A stretch of 52,262 nt of DNA, from contig JAAZYV010000026.1 in assembly GCA_014239455.1 (NCBI GenBank), forward strand, positions 1 to 52,262. The letters run 5' to 3'. Each line of letters begins with the position of its first letter. Within the stretch, counting starts at the first letter, position 1. Of this stretch, positions 43,758 to 52,262 are shown piece after piece. The notes beneath the pieces are model-generated. The model was given only the letters and a program-made list of their open reading frames with translations, made no database searches and had not been told where the DNA came from. A program made the position numbers and the translations under genes. The DNA comes from Paracoccaceae bacterium (GTDB lineage: Bacteria > Pseudomonadota > Alphaproteobacteria > Rhodobacterales > Rhodobacteraceae).

Positions 43758-45389
43758 ATGTGGAAGCTAAACCAAATGAATGATTTTGATATTAGTCTCA
43801 AAAAGAATAAAGCTAATTATGTACCATTAACACCTATTTCTTTTTTAAAGAAAGCTGCCACTACTTTTCCAAATAAGAAAGCCCTAATTTATAATAAAAA
43901 GTTTTTTACCTGGTCAGATACTTATTCCAGATGTAAGCGGCTAGCTTCTGCCCTTCTTTCAAGAGGAATGAAACGTGGTGATACTATTGGGTATCTCGCT
44001 ATGAATACCCCAGAGCTTTATGAAGCTCATTTTGGAATACCAATGGCAGGTATGATCTTAAATGCCATGAATTATCGATTGGAGGCAAAAACTTTATCTT
44101 TTATAATTGATCACTCCGAAACAAAGTTGCTTGTTACAGATTTAGAATTTCTTCCTGTAGCTGAACAAGCCGTTACATTAAGCAATAGCCAGCCTTTTAT
44201 TATTGTTATTGCTGATATTGAGGCAGGGTTTAAAAATACTTCTAAATACCAAGATTATGAGGAGTTATTGTCATCTGGTGATCCAAATCATATTGAATCA
44301 GTCTTAGAAGATGAGTGGGAAACAATCTCTATAAACTATACCTCTGGAACAACTGGAAATCCCAAAGGCGTGGCGTATCATTATCGTGGAGCGTACCTTA
44401 ATGCCTTGGGGAATATTTTGGAATGGGATATGGAATCTCATCCAGTATATATGTGGACGTTACCAATGTTCCACTGTAACGGTTGGTGTTTCCCATGGAC
44501 TATAGCAGCTAAAGTTGGAACAAATGTTTGCCTTCGTAAAATTACAGCCGAATTGATGTATTCATTAATAGCAGAACATTGTGTTGATCACCTTTGTGGA
44601 GCACCCATTGTTTTAAGTATGTTGGCCGATGCGACTTCTAAAGAAAAAACGTCCTTTGATCATTCTTGCAAAGTGATGACAGCGGCAGCCCCACCACCCG
44701 CTGCAATTTTGGAAGCTATGCAGAAACTTGGTTTTCAAGTTACTCATGTTTATGGTTTGACTGAGGTTTATGGCCCCTGTGTTGTGTGCGCTTGGGATCC
44801 AGAATGGAATAATTTACCAATCAAAGAACAGGCTATCATAAAATCTAGACAAGGTGTAGCCTACCTTGTTCAGGAAGGTATTAGAGTAGTGAATCAGGAA
44901 AATGAATCAGATGTGCCTCGAGATGGTAAAACAATAGGAGAAGTTTTGTTGCGTGGTAACATAACAATGAAAGGTTATATCAAAAATCCGATAGCTACAG
45001 AAGAAGCTTTTTCAGGAGGTTGGTTTCACACTGGAGATTTAGGTGTGATGTTTGAAAATGGTTATGTGCAGCTCAAGGATAGGGCTAAGGATATAATAAT
45101 TTCTGGTGGAGAGAATATTTCTTCAATTGAGATTGAAAATTGCATTTACCACCTGGAACAAGTAGCTGCATGTGGTGTAGTGGCTATGAAAGACAAGAAA
45201 TGGGGAGAGGTTCCATGCGTATTCGTTGAATTAAAACCTAAATCTATTCTTACCAAAGATCAGATTATCACCCACTGTAAAGCTAATTTAGCCGGTTTCA
45301 AGGTGCCCAAAGAGGTAATATTTGAAGAAATACCAAAAACTTCCACCGGAAAAATCCAGAAAGTAGAATTAAGAAAGTTGATACCTTAA
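43758..45389 (+). CDS. AMP-forming acyl-CoA synthetase
   Basis: Activates a carboxylic acid to its CoA ester via an acyl-AMP. All adenylation motifs are present: YTSGTTGNPKGV (P-loop), YGLTEVYGP, the hinge region GWFHTGDLG ... LKDRAKDIIISGGENIS, and the catalytic lysine in KTSTGKIQK. The sequence PMFHCNGWCFPW is typical of the medium/short-chain clade that includes 3-methylmercaptopropionyl-CoA ligases, so the substrate may be a short or sulfur-containing acid, but this cannot be fixed. ATG 43758 is chosen (GGAG ten bases ahead) over the TTG one codon earlier. EamA starts 24 bases after it. Confidence 0.9.
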   Translation: MWKLNQMNDFDISLKKNKANYVPLTPISFLKKAATTFPNKKALIYNKKFFTWSDTYSRCKRLASALLSRGMKRGDTIGYLAMNTPELYEAHFGIPMAGMILNAMNYRLEAKTLSFIIDHSETKLLVTDLEFLPVAEQAVTLSNSQPFIIVIADIEAGFKNTSKYQDYEELLSSGDPNHIESVLEDEWETISINYTSGTTGNPKGVAYHYRGAYLNALGNILEWDMESHPVYMWTLPMFHCNGWCFPWTIAAKVGTNVCLRKITAELMYSLIAEHCVDHLCGAPIVLSMLADATSKEKTSFDHSCKVMTAAAPPPAAILEAMQKLGFQVTHVYGLTEVYGPCVVCAWDPEWNNLPIKEQAIIKSRQGVAYLVQEGIRVVNQENESDVPRDGKTIGEVLLRGNITMKGYIKNPIATEEAFSGGWFHTGDLGVMFENGYVQLKDRAKDIIISGGENISSIEIENCIYHLEQVAACGVVAMKDKKWGEVPCVFVELKPKSILTKDQIITHCKANLAGFKVPKEVIFEEIPKTSTGKIQKVELRKLIP

Positions 45390-45413
45390 TGATATTTAAA
45401 TAGGCTTATTCAA

Positions 45414-46292
45414 ATGGAATTTTGGGTCCTTTTTGCCATCCTAGCAGCTTTTATGCAGAACATTAGGGCTATGACCCAAAGGCAGTTAACTGTGCATTTG
45501 GATACGTTGTCTGCCACATATGCTAGGTTTTTATTTGCTTCACCAATATCTGCTTTATTCTTGTTTGTACTGTTAAACAGAACCGCAGTTTCTTTCCCAA
45601 CATTAAATCCCTCTTTTATTATATACGGGGTTCTGGGTGGAATATCTCAGATACTTGCTACTGTATTGCTGATTTATCTTTATAATCTTCGTAATTTTGC
45701 AGTGGGGTCTGCATTCAAGAAGACCGAAGCGTTACAGGCAGCCTTTATTGGATTCCTCATAGTTGGCGATTTGATTTCCATTACTGGTTTTTTTGCTCTT
45801 GGGTTAGGGCTATTGGGAGTATTATTATTAGCCAAATCACCTATTTCTTATAATTTTATCAACGCCACAGCATTCTTAGGGCTATTTTGTGGAACATTGT
45901 TTGCGGCTTCGGCAGTTTTTTATAGAAGTTCAATATTATCCCTTGAGGGCGGTGACTATTTAATTAAGGCAACGATTACCCTCACATTTGTATTACTTTT
46001 TCAGTCTTTTAGCATGGGAGTTTTTCTAGAAATAAGAAAACCAGGGACATTGTCAAGAATACTTAAATTCTGGCCTTTTGTCTTTGTGGCAAGTTTAGCA
46101 GGAGCTTTAGCATCTTTATTTTGGTTTTCAGCTTTTGCTCTCCAAAATGCTGCTTATGTAAAAGCTGTTGGGCAGATAGAGTTATTATTTTCATTATTGG
46201 CTTCTGTATTATTTTTTAAAGAACGAGTACGAATTCAGGAAATTCTTGGAATGATAATTATTGCATTGAGTATTCTAATCCTAGCAATTTAG
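45414..46292 (+). CDS. EamA/DMT family transporter
   Basis: Inner-membrane protein of 292 residues with about ten hydrophobic helices arranged as two five-helix halves, as in drug/metabolite exporters. The second EamA half ends with YVKAVGQIELLFSLLASVLFFKERVRIQEILGMIIIALSILIL, containing the E-R pair typical of the family. Substrate unknown; amino acids or amines are common for such carriers. It sits between the acyl-CoA synthetase and the glutamine-synthetase-like gene on the same strand. Confidence 0.85.
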   Translation: MEFWVLFAILAAFMQNIRAMTQRQLTVHLDTLSATYARFLFASPISALFLFVLLNRTAVSFPTLNPSFIIYGVLGGISQILATVLLIYLYNLRNFAVGSAFKKTEALQAAFIGFLIVGDLISITGFFALGLGLLGVLLLAKSPISYNFINATAFLGLFCGTLFAASAVFYRSSILSLEGGDYLIKATITLTFVLLFQSFSMGVFLEIRKPGTLSRILKFWPFVFVASLAGALASLFWFSAFALQNAAYVKAVGQIELLFSLLASVLFFKERVRIQEILGMIIIALSILILAI

Positions 46293-46346
46293 TAATCTTA
46301 TGATAGATCCTAATAACTATGTTTGCTTTTTGAGAAGGTATCCAAA

Positions 46347-47690
46347 ATGTTAAAGAAGGCATTTAAATGGATTAATGAGGCTGGTAGCAATCCTGTAATA
46401 ATGGCAGCCACATGTGATCTTAATGGAATTTGGCGTGGGAAAAGAATTCCAGTTACCCAAGTTGAAAAAGTTTTGAGTGAAGGTATTCGGATTCCAATAT
46501 CGGCCTCTTGTGTAGATGTTTGGGGAGCAGACTTGGAGGACAGTCCCTTTCTTTTTGAAACGGGTGATTCTGACGGTAATGGATTATCTACAGGAGTTGG
46601 TCTTTTGCCAGATTATGCAAAGGAAACAAATTCTGCTTTGATCCCACTTTGGATCTTTGATAATCAAGCGGTATCGTCACCAATCGATCCAAGACACGTA
46701 CTTAACGAGGTAATTCAAAAATTCAAGAATTTAAGTCTTAGGCCTGTGGTGGCTTTTGAACTAGAGTTTTATTTGTTGGACATTCAAGGTGGCAGGCAGC
46801 TTAACCCACTAAAAGATCTTAATGAATCCGCTTTACCTACCAATGTACTTTCTATTACTGATCTTGATTCAAATAAGGAATTTTTTAATGATCTTTATAG
46901 AGTATGCGCAGAGTTTGATATTCCCATGGAAGGTATTTCTTCCGAAAATGCACCGGGTCAGTTTGAAATAAATCTCAAGCATGTAGATGACCCTTTAATA
47001 GCAGCTGATCATGCAGTATTTTTTAAACGTTTTATTAAACTTATAGCTAAAAGACATAATAAGACTGCTACCTTTATGGCCAAACCTTTTTCAAAAAAGT
47101 CAGGAAGTGGCATGCATGTTCACATGAGCTTATTGGATAGTAAGGGCAACAACGTTTTCAACGATAATACTGATTTGGGATCAGAAATATTGAAAAGCTC
47201 TGTAGCAGGAATTCTTGAAAATATGAGCGAATCCACTCTAATTTTTGCACCCCATTTTAATTCCTACAAACGTCTCAGGCCTGGAACACATGCCCCAATA
47301 AACATATGCTGGGGCTATGAAAACAGAACAGCAGCAGTGCGCATACCTGGAGGGAAAAATACATCCAAAAGGATTGAACATAGGGTGGCTGGAGCCGATG
47401 CTAATCCTTATTTAGTTCTATCTTCAATTCTTGCTTCAGTGCTTGACGGTATTAAGTACAAAAAAGTACCTTCGGATCCGGTTGTTGGAGATACTTATCG
47501 TGAAAAATTAACACAAATACCGCAGAGTTGGGATCAGGCAATTGAAAGCTTTGGAAACTCAAAAAGAAATAGGAATTTTTACTCGGAAGTCTTTTGTAAC
47601 GTATTCAAGAATTGCAAGAGGCAGGAAGTCGAGAGCTTTAATGCTAGAATTGAAGATCACGAGATAAACACATATCTTGAGAGTATCTAA
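46347..47690 (+). CDS. Glutamine synthetase family protein (gamma-glutamylpolyamine synthetase-like)
   Basis: ATP-dependent ligase of the GS fold, 447 residues. Catalytic elements in order are ELEFYLL (metal glutamates), NAPGQFEINLKH, GSGMHVHMSL, NSYKRLRPGTHAP, ENRTAAVRIPGG and RIEHRVAGADANPYL. The TAAVRIPGG and short N-terminus differ from GlnA (about 470 residues, with adenylylation loop), and point to PuuA/GlnA3-like enzymes that glutamylate amines. Start ATG 46347 follows AAGG; an in-frame TTG at 46323 is weaker. The stop shares bases with the convergent amine oxidase stop (CTAA). A neighbouring amine oxidase and Pot importer support an amine substrate. Confidence 0.82.
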   Translation: MLKKAFKWINEAGSNPVIMAATCDLNGIWRGKRIPVTQVEKVLSEGIRIPISASCVDVWGADLEDSPFLFETGDSDGNGLSTGVGLLPDYAKETNSALIPLWIFDNQAVSSPIDPRHVLNEVIQKFKNLSLRPVVAFELEFYLLDIQGGRQLNPLKDLNESALPTNVLSITDLDSNKEFFNDLYRVCAEFDIPMEGISSENAPGQFEINLKHVDDPLIAADHAVFFKRFIKLIAKRHNKTATFMAKPFSKKSGSGMHVHMSLLDSKGNNVFNDNTDLGSEILKSSVAGILENMSESTLIFAPHFNSYKRLRPGTHAPINICWGYENRTAAVRIPGGKNTSKRIEHRVAGADANPYLVLSSILASVLDGIKYKKVPSDPVVGDTYREKLTQIPQSWDQAIESFGNSKRNRNFYSEVFCNVFKNCKRQEVESFNARIEDHEINTYLESI

Positions 47691-48967
47691 GGTTTGAGCT
47701 TAGAAATTATTTCCTTTGCAGCTCTGACTCCTGAGAAATAAGCGCCATGGCATGTGGCATAATGCTCCTTATTAGTTGCTTCTCCAGCGAAGAATAATTT
47801 ATCTTCTATGGATTGCCGAAGTAGATCCCTATCTTTATTTTTTCCAGGTAACGCATAGGAGTAGGAACCTAATGTGTAGTCATCTAAAGCCCAAGATGAA
47901 GTTACAAACTTTGTAATGCTTTCCAGTAAATCATGACCAAAAGTTTGAGACAGCATGAGCCTAATTTTCTTGAAGAAATTCTCTGGGTAAAGTTCTAATT
48001 CTTTACCTTCTTTCCCGCCAAAGAAAATTATCATGTGATTCTTGGGCTGTGTTCTAATTTCAAAACTAATGACTGAAGTAATTTTTATCTCCGAATCGCC
48101 GCTACATACTACATACCAACCTTCATGGTTTTTTTGAAATGTCCCATCACGAAAGCGTAAACCAACTTTGTTGAGGGTTCCCATCGGTAAGTTGCGAATA
48201 GCTGCTACCTTATATTCTGGCAATTCAGGAAGAAACTTGATTTGATTTGAACTTAGGATTCCATTTGAAACTGTAAGTAGCAACTTTTTTGATTTAAATG
48301 AACTATCTTTCGTCTCAACACAAACTTGATTTCCAGACCAAGACACTTGGCTGACTGGGCTATTGAATTTAACATTAAGATCAGATCCCCATTTTTCGAT
48401 GAAGTTGGCCAATCCACTTTCAATAACATAGTCCTGACCTTCCTTTACTGAAGTGAAATCTTTAAGGGAAACTAAGTTTGGTTCTACCCCATTCAATCCT
48501 ATCAAGAGATTACTGAAAATGGGGTAATAAGGACTATCCATTTCAATGTAGGCAGATAATGCTTTGTCTGTAGTTTTCCGCTGGGCTTCAGAAAACTTGC
48601 TCTTAAGCATCTGATCAGCCTTTAAAATTGATTTTCTCATACCCTCTGAGAGGCAAACACCATTAAATAGGAGGTTTGTTTTTTCTAGGGAGAACATATC
48701 ACCCACATCTTTTCTAACTGGTGTATTTGTACTTTCCGAAATTTCTACAAACGGGTTAATTTTGCCTTCATGCAAATAGGAACAGCCAAGATCAAACCAG
48801 CTTCCAAAATGATCTGGGGCTTTCTTAGCCCTCCCACCTAACCTATCACTAGCTTCTAGTATCATATGTGGAATGGTCTTTTTTGAGAGGACTTTGGATG
48901 CAGCTATTCCGGCTATGCCGGCACCGACTATTATTACTTCATGATTTAGGTTATTATGGGTTAGCAA
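47687..48967 (-). CDS. FAD-dependent amine oxidase family protein
   Basis: Flavin amine oxidoreductase, 426 residues. The N-terminus has the dinucleotide-binding motif VGAGIAG (14-20) with EASDRLGGRAK, and the C-terminus the flavin-binding LFFAGEATNKEHYATCHGAYFSG with a conserved GEAT and the stretch before it. Likely substrates are monoamines or polyamines. The only in-frame start is TTG 48967, just after a T8 run and an in-frame stop; an ATG at 48981-48983 would come into frame if that run were one base shorter. It diverges from the Rieske gene with a 155-base gap. Confidence 0.85.
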   Translation of the reverse strand: MLTHNNLNHEVIIVGAGIAGIAASKVLSKKTIPHMILEASDRLGGRAKKAPDHFGSWFDLGCSYLHEGKINPFVEISESTNTPVRKDVGDMFSLEKTNLLFNGVCLSEGMRKSILKADQMLKSKFSEAQRKTTDKALSAYIEMDSPYYPIFSNLLIGLNGVEPNLVSLKDFTSVKEGQDYVIESGLANFIEKWGSDLNVKFNSPVSQVSWSGNQVCVETKDSSFKSKKLLLTVSNGILSSNQIKFLPELPEYKVAAIRNLPMGTLNKVGLRFRDGTFQKNHEGWYVVCSGDSEIKITSVISFEIRTQPKNHMIIFFGGKEGKELELYPENFFKKIRLMLSQTFGHDLLESITKFVTSSWALDDYTLGSYSYALPGKNKDRDLLRQSIEDKLFFAGEATNKEHYATCHGAYFSGVRAAKEIISKLKP

Positions 48968-49122
48968 AAAAAATTACTTTCATTTAAAACTTACAAAAAT
49001 TATCATATATTTTATCAGCGTTTTGATTTTGATTGAACATCTATATTTGATAGCTTTGGTTAATTTTGAAATTATAAGAAAAGATTTGCACCAGCTAGGC
49101 CAACCTTTAAAGGAAAATATGA

Positions 49123-50337
49123 ATGAGCAATAGGGAAAATCAGAAAAAAAATAGTTGGGATCGGAGTGGATTACCTGGTTGGACTTATCACTCCGAGGCG
49201 CTTTTTAATCTAGAATCAGAGGAACTTTTTAGGAGGAGGTGGCAGTTTGTATGTCACACAAATGAACTAAGAGAAATCGGATCGTTCAAAACAATTGACC
49301 GGGTAAATGAGAGAGGATTTGTCATAAGAGATCACAATAATGAAATCAGAGCTTTTCATAATCTTTGTATGCATAGGGGTTCAAGAGTTATAGGAGAGCC
49401 TGAGGGTACGTGTAAACGGGCCATTTTTTGCCCTTACCATGGTTGGTCATATAATTTTGATGGGACCGTTAGAGGAATCCCAAACAGGGATACTTTTGGC
49501 GACGTAGATTTCTCAAAAATGGGTTTGAAGCCGTTAGACATGGAAATATGGCATGGATTAATTTTTGTGCGATTTAAAGGCAGTGATCAAAAATCTGTTT
49601 CAGAAATATTAGCAAGATTTCATGATGAGACGAGTCTTTATAAGATGGATCAAATGGTACCGGTTGGAGGTAGCGAGTGGTTGGATGTATTGGATGCTAA
49701 CTGGAAATCTGTTAGGGACGTTGATAATGAGGGATACCATGTTCCACAGGCACATCCAGCTTTATTTGATTTGTATGGCCAAAATTATGAAGATGAACCC
49801 TATGTAGAAGGTACTTCCAGATCTATAGGTACATTTAATGTGAAACCTTCCAAGAAATGGAGTGTAAGAAGTTACCGAAAAATTCTGGAAAAAAACAATT
49901 GGTTAAATCTTCCTAAACTTCAAAGTTGTTCCTGGGTGTATATGGGTATGTTTCCTAATTTTGTATTAGGCCTATATCCAGACTGTGTGATTTATTATTA
50001 TGAATATCCTTTGTCAGCCAATAAGACAATCCAACAAGGAGGTGTGCTTAGGCACAAAAAAGAAACAAGAGAAAACAGGTTAGCGAGATACTTAAGTGGA
50101 CGTATTGACAGAGATACAGCTAAGGAAGATCAGATGTTGGTGGTTTGGTCATCAGAAGCAGTTAAATCTTCTGCATTCTCAGGAATCTGCTTATCGGATC
50201 TTGAGTCCGGAGTTAAGACATACCACGATCATCTCAGGGAATTATTACCGGTAGTCACGATGCAAGAGGAACCTAAAGAAAAATCTCTTTCGCAGGTCAA
50301 TAGTAGTCTTTTGAAGCAGGAATTTATCCCAGTTTAA
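49123..50337 (+). CDS. Rieske-type aromatic ring-hydroxylating (or N-demethylating) oxygenase, alpha subunit
   Basis: Oxygenase component of 404 residues. The Rieske centre is C82-M-H84 and C103-P-Y-H106 in LCMHRGS and CPYHGWSY. The mononuclear iron site is DNEGYHVPQAHP, with H206 and H211 and a bridging acid just before. Related enzymes include GbcA-type glycine-betaine demethylases and carnitine monooxygenases, so N-methylated amines are plausible substrates, but aromatic substrates are not excluded. No reductase gene is adjacent. Strong AAGGA ahead of ATG. potB starts 38 bases after it, suggesting co-transcription with the importer. Confidence 0.88.
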   Translation: MSNRENQKKNSWDRSGLPGWTYHSEALFNLESEELFRRRWQFVCHTNELREIGSFKTIDRVNERGFVIRDHNNEIRAFHNLCMHRGSRVIGEPEGTCKRAIFCPYHGWSYNFDGTVRGIPNRDTFGDVDFSKMGLKPLDMEIWHGLIFVRFKGSDQKSVSEILARFHDETSLYKMDQMVPVGGSEWLDVLDANWKSVRDVDNEGYHVPQAHPALFDLYGQNYEDEPYVEGTSRSIGTFNVKPSKKWSVRSYRKILEKNNWLNLPKLQSCSWVYMGMFPNFVLGLYPDCVIYYYEYPLSANKTIQQGGVLRHKKETRENRLARYLSGRIDRDTAKEDQMLVVWSSEAVKSSAFSGICLSDLESGVKTYHDHLRELLPVVTMQEEPKEKSLSQVNSSLLKQEFIPV

Positions 50338-50375
50338 ATTTGTTAATCAAGAAATGAAAAGAGTATGCTTTTAAC

Positions 50376-51233
50376 ATGAATTTTTCAGAGCAAGATAAAA
50401 AGGGATGGCGCCTTCTTGGCCTACCATTCATGTTTTCACTACTGCTTCTTGCTGTTCCTCTTGCAACAATGTTTGCATTAAGTTTCTGGACACAAGATTA
50501 TTTGGTTCTCAAAAAGACTTTTACCTTGGCAAATTATAGAGAGGCTTGGTTCGAACCTGTTTTCCAAACCTTATTCACACGCTCGTTATTAATTTCATTT
50601 ACAGTCACGGTGTTCACCATAATTTTTGCTTTCCCGGTTGCATATTTCATCTCTTTTTATGGAGGGAAGCGGAAAGCTCTTTGGTTGTTCTTAATCACTA
50701 TTCCTTTTTGGACTAGTTATCTATTGAGGATGTTCTTATGGAAAGTAATTTTAGGTTATAATGGTGTCCTGAATTCATTTCTCGAATGGATTGGTGCTAT
50801 CACTGAACCACTGACGTTCCTTTTGTATAATTCCAATGCTGTAGTCCTTGCATTGGTTCATGGCTGGGCACCTTTTGCGATACTGCCAATTTTTGTTTCT
50901 TTAGAAAAAATAGATAGCTCTCTACTGGAAGCTTCAAATGATCTTGGTGACACTGCATTCAAGCAGTTTTTTAGGATAATACTACCACTCTCTATGCCAG
51001 GGGTTGTTGGCGCGGTTCTAATAATATTTATACCAACCATTGGAGATTATATAACCCCAAAACTAGTTGGGGGACCTGAAGGATTAATGATTGCTAACAT
51101 GATACAAGTCCAGTTCTCAAAAGCAAACAATGCGCCCTTGGCAGCAGCTTTATCGGTGACTTCCCTACTTATAGTGGGTTCGATATCAATCTTATTCGTT
51201 TTATTAAATAAAAAGCATTTGAGAAATTATTAA
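50376..51233 (+). CDS. potB: Spermidine/putrescine-type ABC transporter, permease PotB
   Basis: Inner-membrane permease of 285 residues with about six helices (first at about 18-40). It includes the conserved periplasmic WTQDY...TLANYREAW region and the cytoplasmic EAA loop EASNDLGDTAFKQFFRIILPLSMPG. This binding-protein-dependent family imports polyamines, betaines or related compounds. Its end is one base before potC. No solute-binding protein gene is in the window; it may lie just beyond the right edge. Confidence 0.9.
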   Translation: MNFSEQDKKGWRLLGLPFMFSLLLLAVPLATMFALSFWTQDYLVLKKTFTLANYREAWFEPVFQTLFTRSLLISFTVTVFTIIFAFPVAYFISFYGGKRKALWLFLITIPFWTSYLLRMFLWKVILGYNGVLNSFLEWIGAITEPLTFLLYNSNAVVLALVHGWAPFAILPIFVSLEKIDSSLLEASNDLGDTAFKQFFRIILPLSMPGVVGAVLIIFIPTIGDYITPKLVGGPEGLMIANMIQVQFSKANNAPLAAALSVTSLLIVGSISILFVLLNKKHLRNY

Positions 51234-51234
51234 A

Positions 51235-52047
51235 ATGAAGCAATCTAGCAAATACTTTAAAGCCTGCATTGTGATTTTTCTGATATTTTTGTATGCACCT
51301 GCTTTTCTCTTACCTATTTTTTCCTTCAACGATAGTAAGGTTATTGCTTTTCCACTTTCAGGTTTTTCAACGGTATGGTTTGAGCAATTACTCTATGAAG
51401 ACACCTTGCATGATGCTCTGAAAAACTCACTACTTGTTGCAGTTTCATCTTCTATCTTAGCTACCGTACTTGGTACGCTCGTGGCGAGAGCGTCTTCAAG
51501 ATACAAATTTTTTGGGCAAAGAGCATCGGTAACCTTTATTTTAGTTCCTCTTATATTGCCGGAGATTATTTTAGGGGTGTGCCTCTTGACTGTATTAATC
51601 CAACTTGGATTAAATCTTAATCTATGGACGGTAGTTTTAGGCCATACACTTCTTATAACGCCTTTTTCCACTCTTATTATGGTGTCTGCTTTTAATAATC
51701 TTGATATAAGTTTAGAAGAGGTATCTTTAGATCTTGGTATGAGTTCAGTTCAGACCTTTCGTCTAATCATATTACCTATGGTTTCTCCAGGGTTGATCTC
51801 TAGCCTTCTTATTGGTTTTGTAATTTCATTGGATGAATTTATGATAGCATTTTTTCTGACTGGGGTAGAACCGACATTGCCAGTTTATATCTGGGCACAG
51901 TTTAGATTCCCAGCAAAATTACCGAGCACCATGGCTCTTGGGACCATACTTTTAATTGTTTCTTTAATTTTAGTGTCTTTATTCGAATACTTCAGAAGGC
52001 GGATTGAATTATATAATCACTACACTATGGAGCTGGATCAAAAATGA
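51235..52047 (+). CDS. potC: Spermidine/putrescine-type ABC transporter, permease PotC
   Basis: Partner permease, 270 residues, about six helices. The N-terminus has [19 protein letters not shown]...FSTVWFEQL, typical of PotC, and the EAA loop [27 protein letters not shown] further conserved [16 protein letters not shown] motif follows. The stop overlaps the potA ATG by three bases (ATGA). Confidence 0.9.
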   Translation: MKQSSKYFKACIVIFLIFLYAPAFLLPIFSFNDSKVIAFPLSGFSTVWFEQLLYEDTLHDALKNSLLVAVSSSILATVLGTLVARASSRYKFFGQRASVTFILVPLILPEIILGVCLLTVLIQLGLNLNLWTVVLGHTLLITPFSTLIMVSAFNNLDISLEEVSLDLGMSSVQTFRLIILPMVSPGLISSLLIGFVISLDEFMIAFFLTGVEPTLPVYIWAQFRFPAKLPSTMALGTILLIVSLILVSLFEYFRRRIELYNHYTMELDQK

Positions 52048-52262
52048 CAAACGGGGAAAAAATCCAAGAAGCTAATATTGTAGATTTGATATCCATAAAA
52101 AAAACCTTTGACCGCATTAAGGCGGTGAATGATGTTTCTATAGGGATTAAAGAAGGCGAATTTTTTTCACTACTTGGTCCTTCAGGATGTGGAAAGACTA
52201 CTCTGCTTAGAGTAATTGCTGGATTTGAGGTTCCTGAAATGGGGGATGTTTTAATAAATGAC
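52044..52262 (+). CDS. potA: Spermidine/putrescine-type ABC transporter ATPase PotA, 5' part
   Basis: Start of the ATP-binding subunit, 73 codons to the window edge. It shows [40 protein letters not shown], with the Walker [10 protein letters not shown], followed by the usual [10 protein letters not shown]. It begins inside the potC stop. Truncated only by the window. Confidence 0.9.
   Translation, partial: MTNGEKIQEANIVDLISIKKTFDRIKAVNDVSIGIKEGEFFSLLGPSGCGKTTLLRVIAGFEVPEMGDVLIND

Overview
The window is a clearly AT-rich, densely packed bacterial chromosome segment. Gene order and protein types point to a free-living aerobic alphaproteobacterium, plausibly a streamlined marine lineage. The evidence is the series lepB-rnc-era-DUF1491-recO, the short alphaproteobacterial HprK, pduO-etfB-etfA-hbd, nrdR-ribD-ribE-ribB-ribH-nusB, cytochrome c/pheA/nudC/SRP RNA/dnaX/ybaB/recR, an (S)-methylsuccinyl-CoA dehydrogenase of the ethylmalonyl-CoA pathway, and a LexA site of the alphaproteobacterial GTTC-N7-GTTC type. 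I do not assign a genus. No mobile elements, tRNAs, rRNAs or CRISPR arrays were seen.

Layout. 1-3185 (+): 3' part of lepB, then rnc, era, a DUF1491 protein and recO, tightly coupled. 3203-4840 (-): mcd. 4841-5268: a 428-base gap with several inverted repeats and a candidate small RNA. 5269-6903 (+): hprK, rapZ, ptsH (nitrogen-type PTS, no EIIA gene between them). 6905-11286 (-): hbd, etfA, etfB, pduO, a HIG1-type membrane protein and a short-chain dehydrogenase. 11332-13578 (+): parC. 13653-22251 (-): one long same-strand array dnaG, rpoD, nrdR, ribD, ribE, ribBX, ribH, nusB. 22309-24690: a divergent DUF6476-like protein, then rluD and rpoH. 24747-27313 (-): pepF and a DjlA-type co-chaperone. 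27508-31136 (+): a 5-oxoprolinase gene broken by two frameshifts. 31145-31861 (-): a solitary ImuA-like gene under a LexA box. 31935-37545 (-): yejABEF peptide importer. 37752-38264 (-): membrane cytochrome c. 38403-43674: pheA, nudC, SRP RNA, dnaX, ybaB, recR and a small conserved protein. 43758-52262: acyl-CoA synthetase, EamA transporter, glutamine-synthetase-like ligase, FAD amine oxidase, Rieske oxygenase and the start of a potBCA-type importer.

How it works together. Mcd, the ETF pair, 3-hydroxyacyl-CoA dehydrogenase and the cobalamin adenosyltransferase all serve acyl-CoA/C4 metabolism: Mcd passes electrons to ETF, and coenzyme B12 is needed by the mutases of the same pathway. The right end looks like an amine or polyamine uptake and breakdown neighbourhood (importer, gamma-glutamyl ligase, amine oxidase, Rieske oxygenase), although its substrate cannot be read from sequence.

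The most unusual signals are the A12 tract in dnaX, where either slipped frame ends within a few codons; the LexA-controlled ImuA-like gene without imuB or dnaE2 beside it; the degenerate GTP cyclohydrolase half of RibBA; the doubly frameshifted 5-oxoprolinase; and the structured 428-base gap with an anti-Shine-Dalgarno loop.
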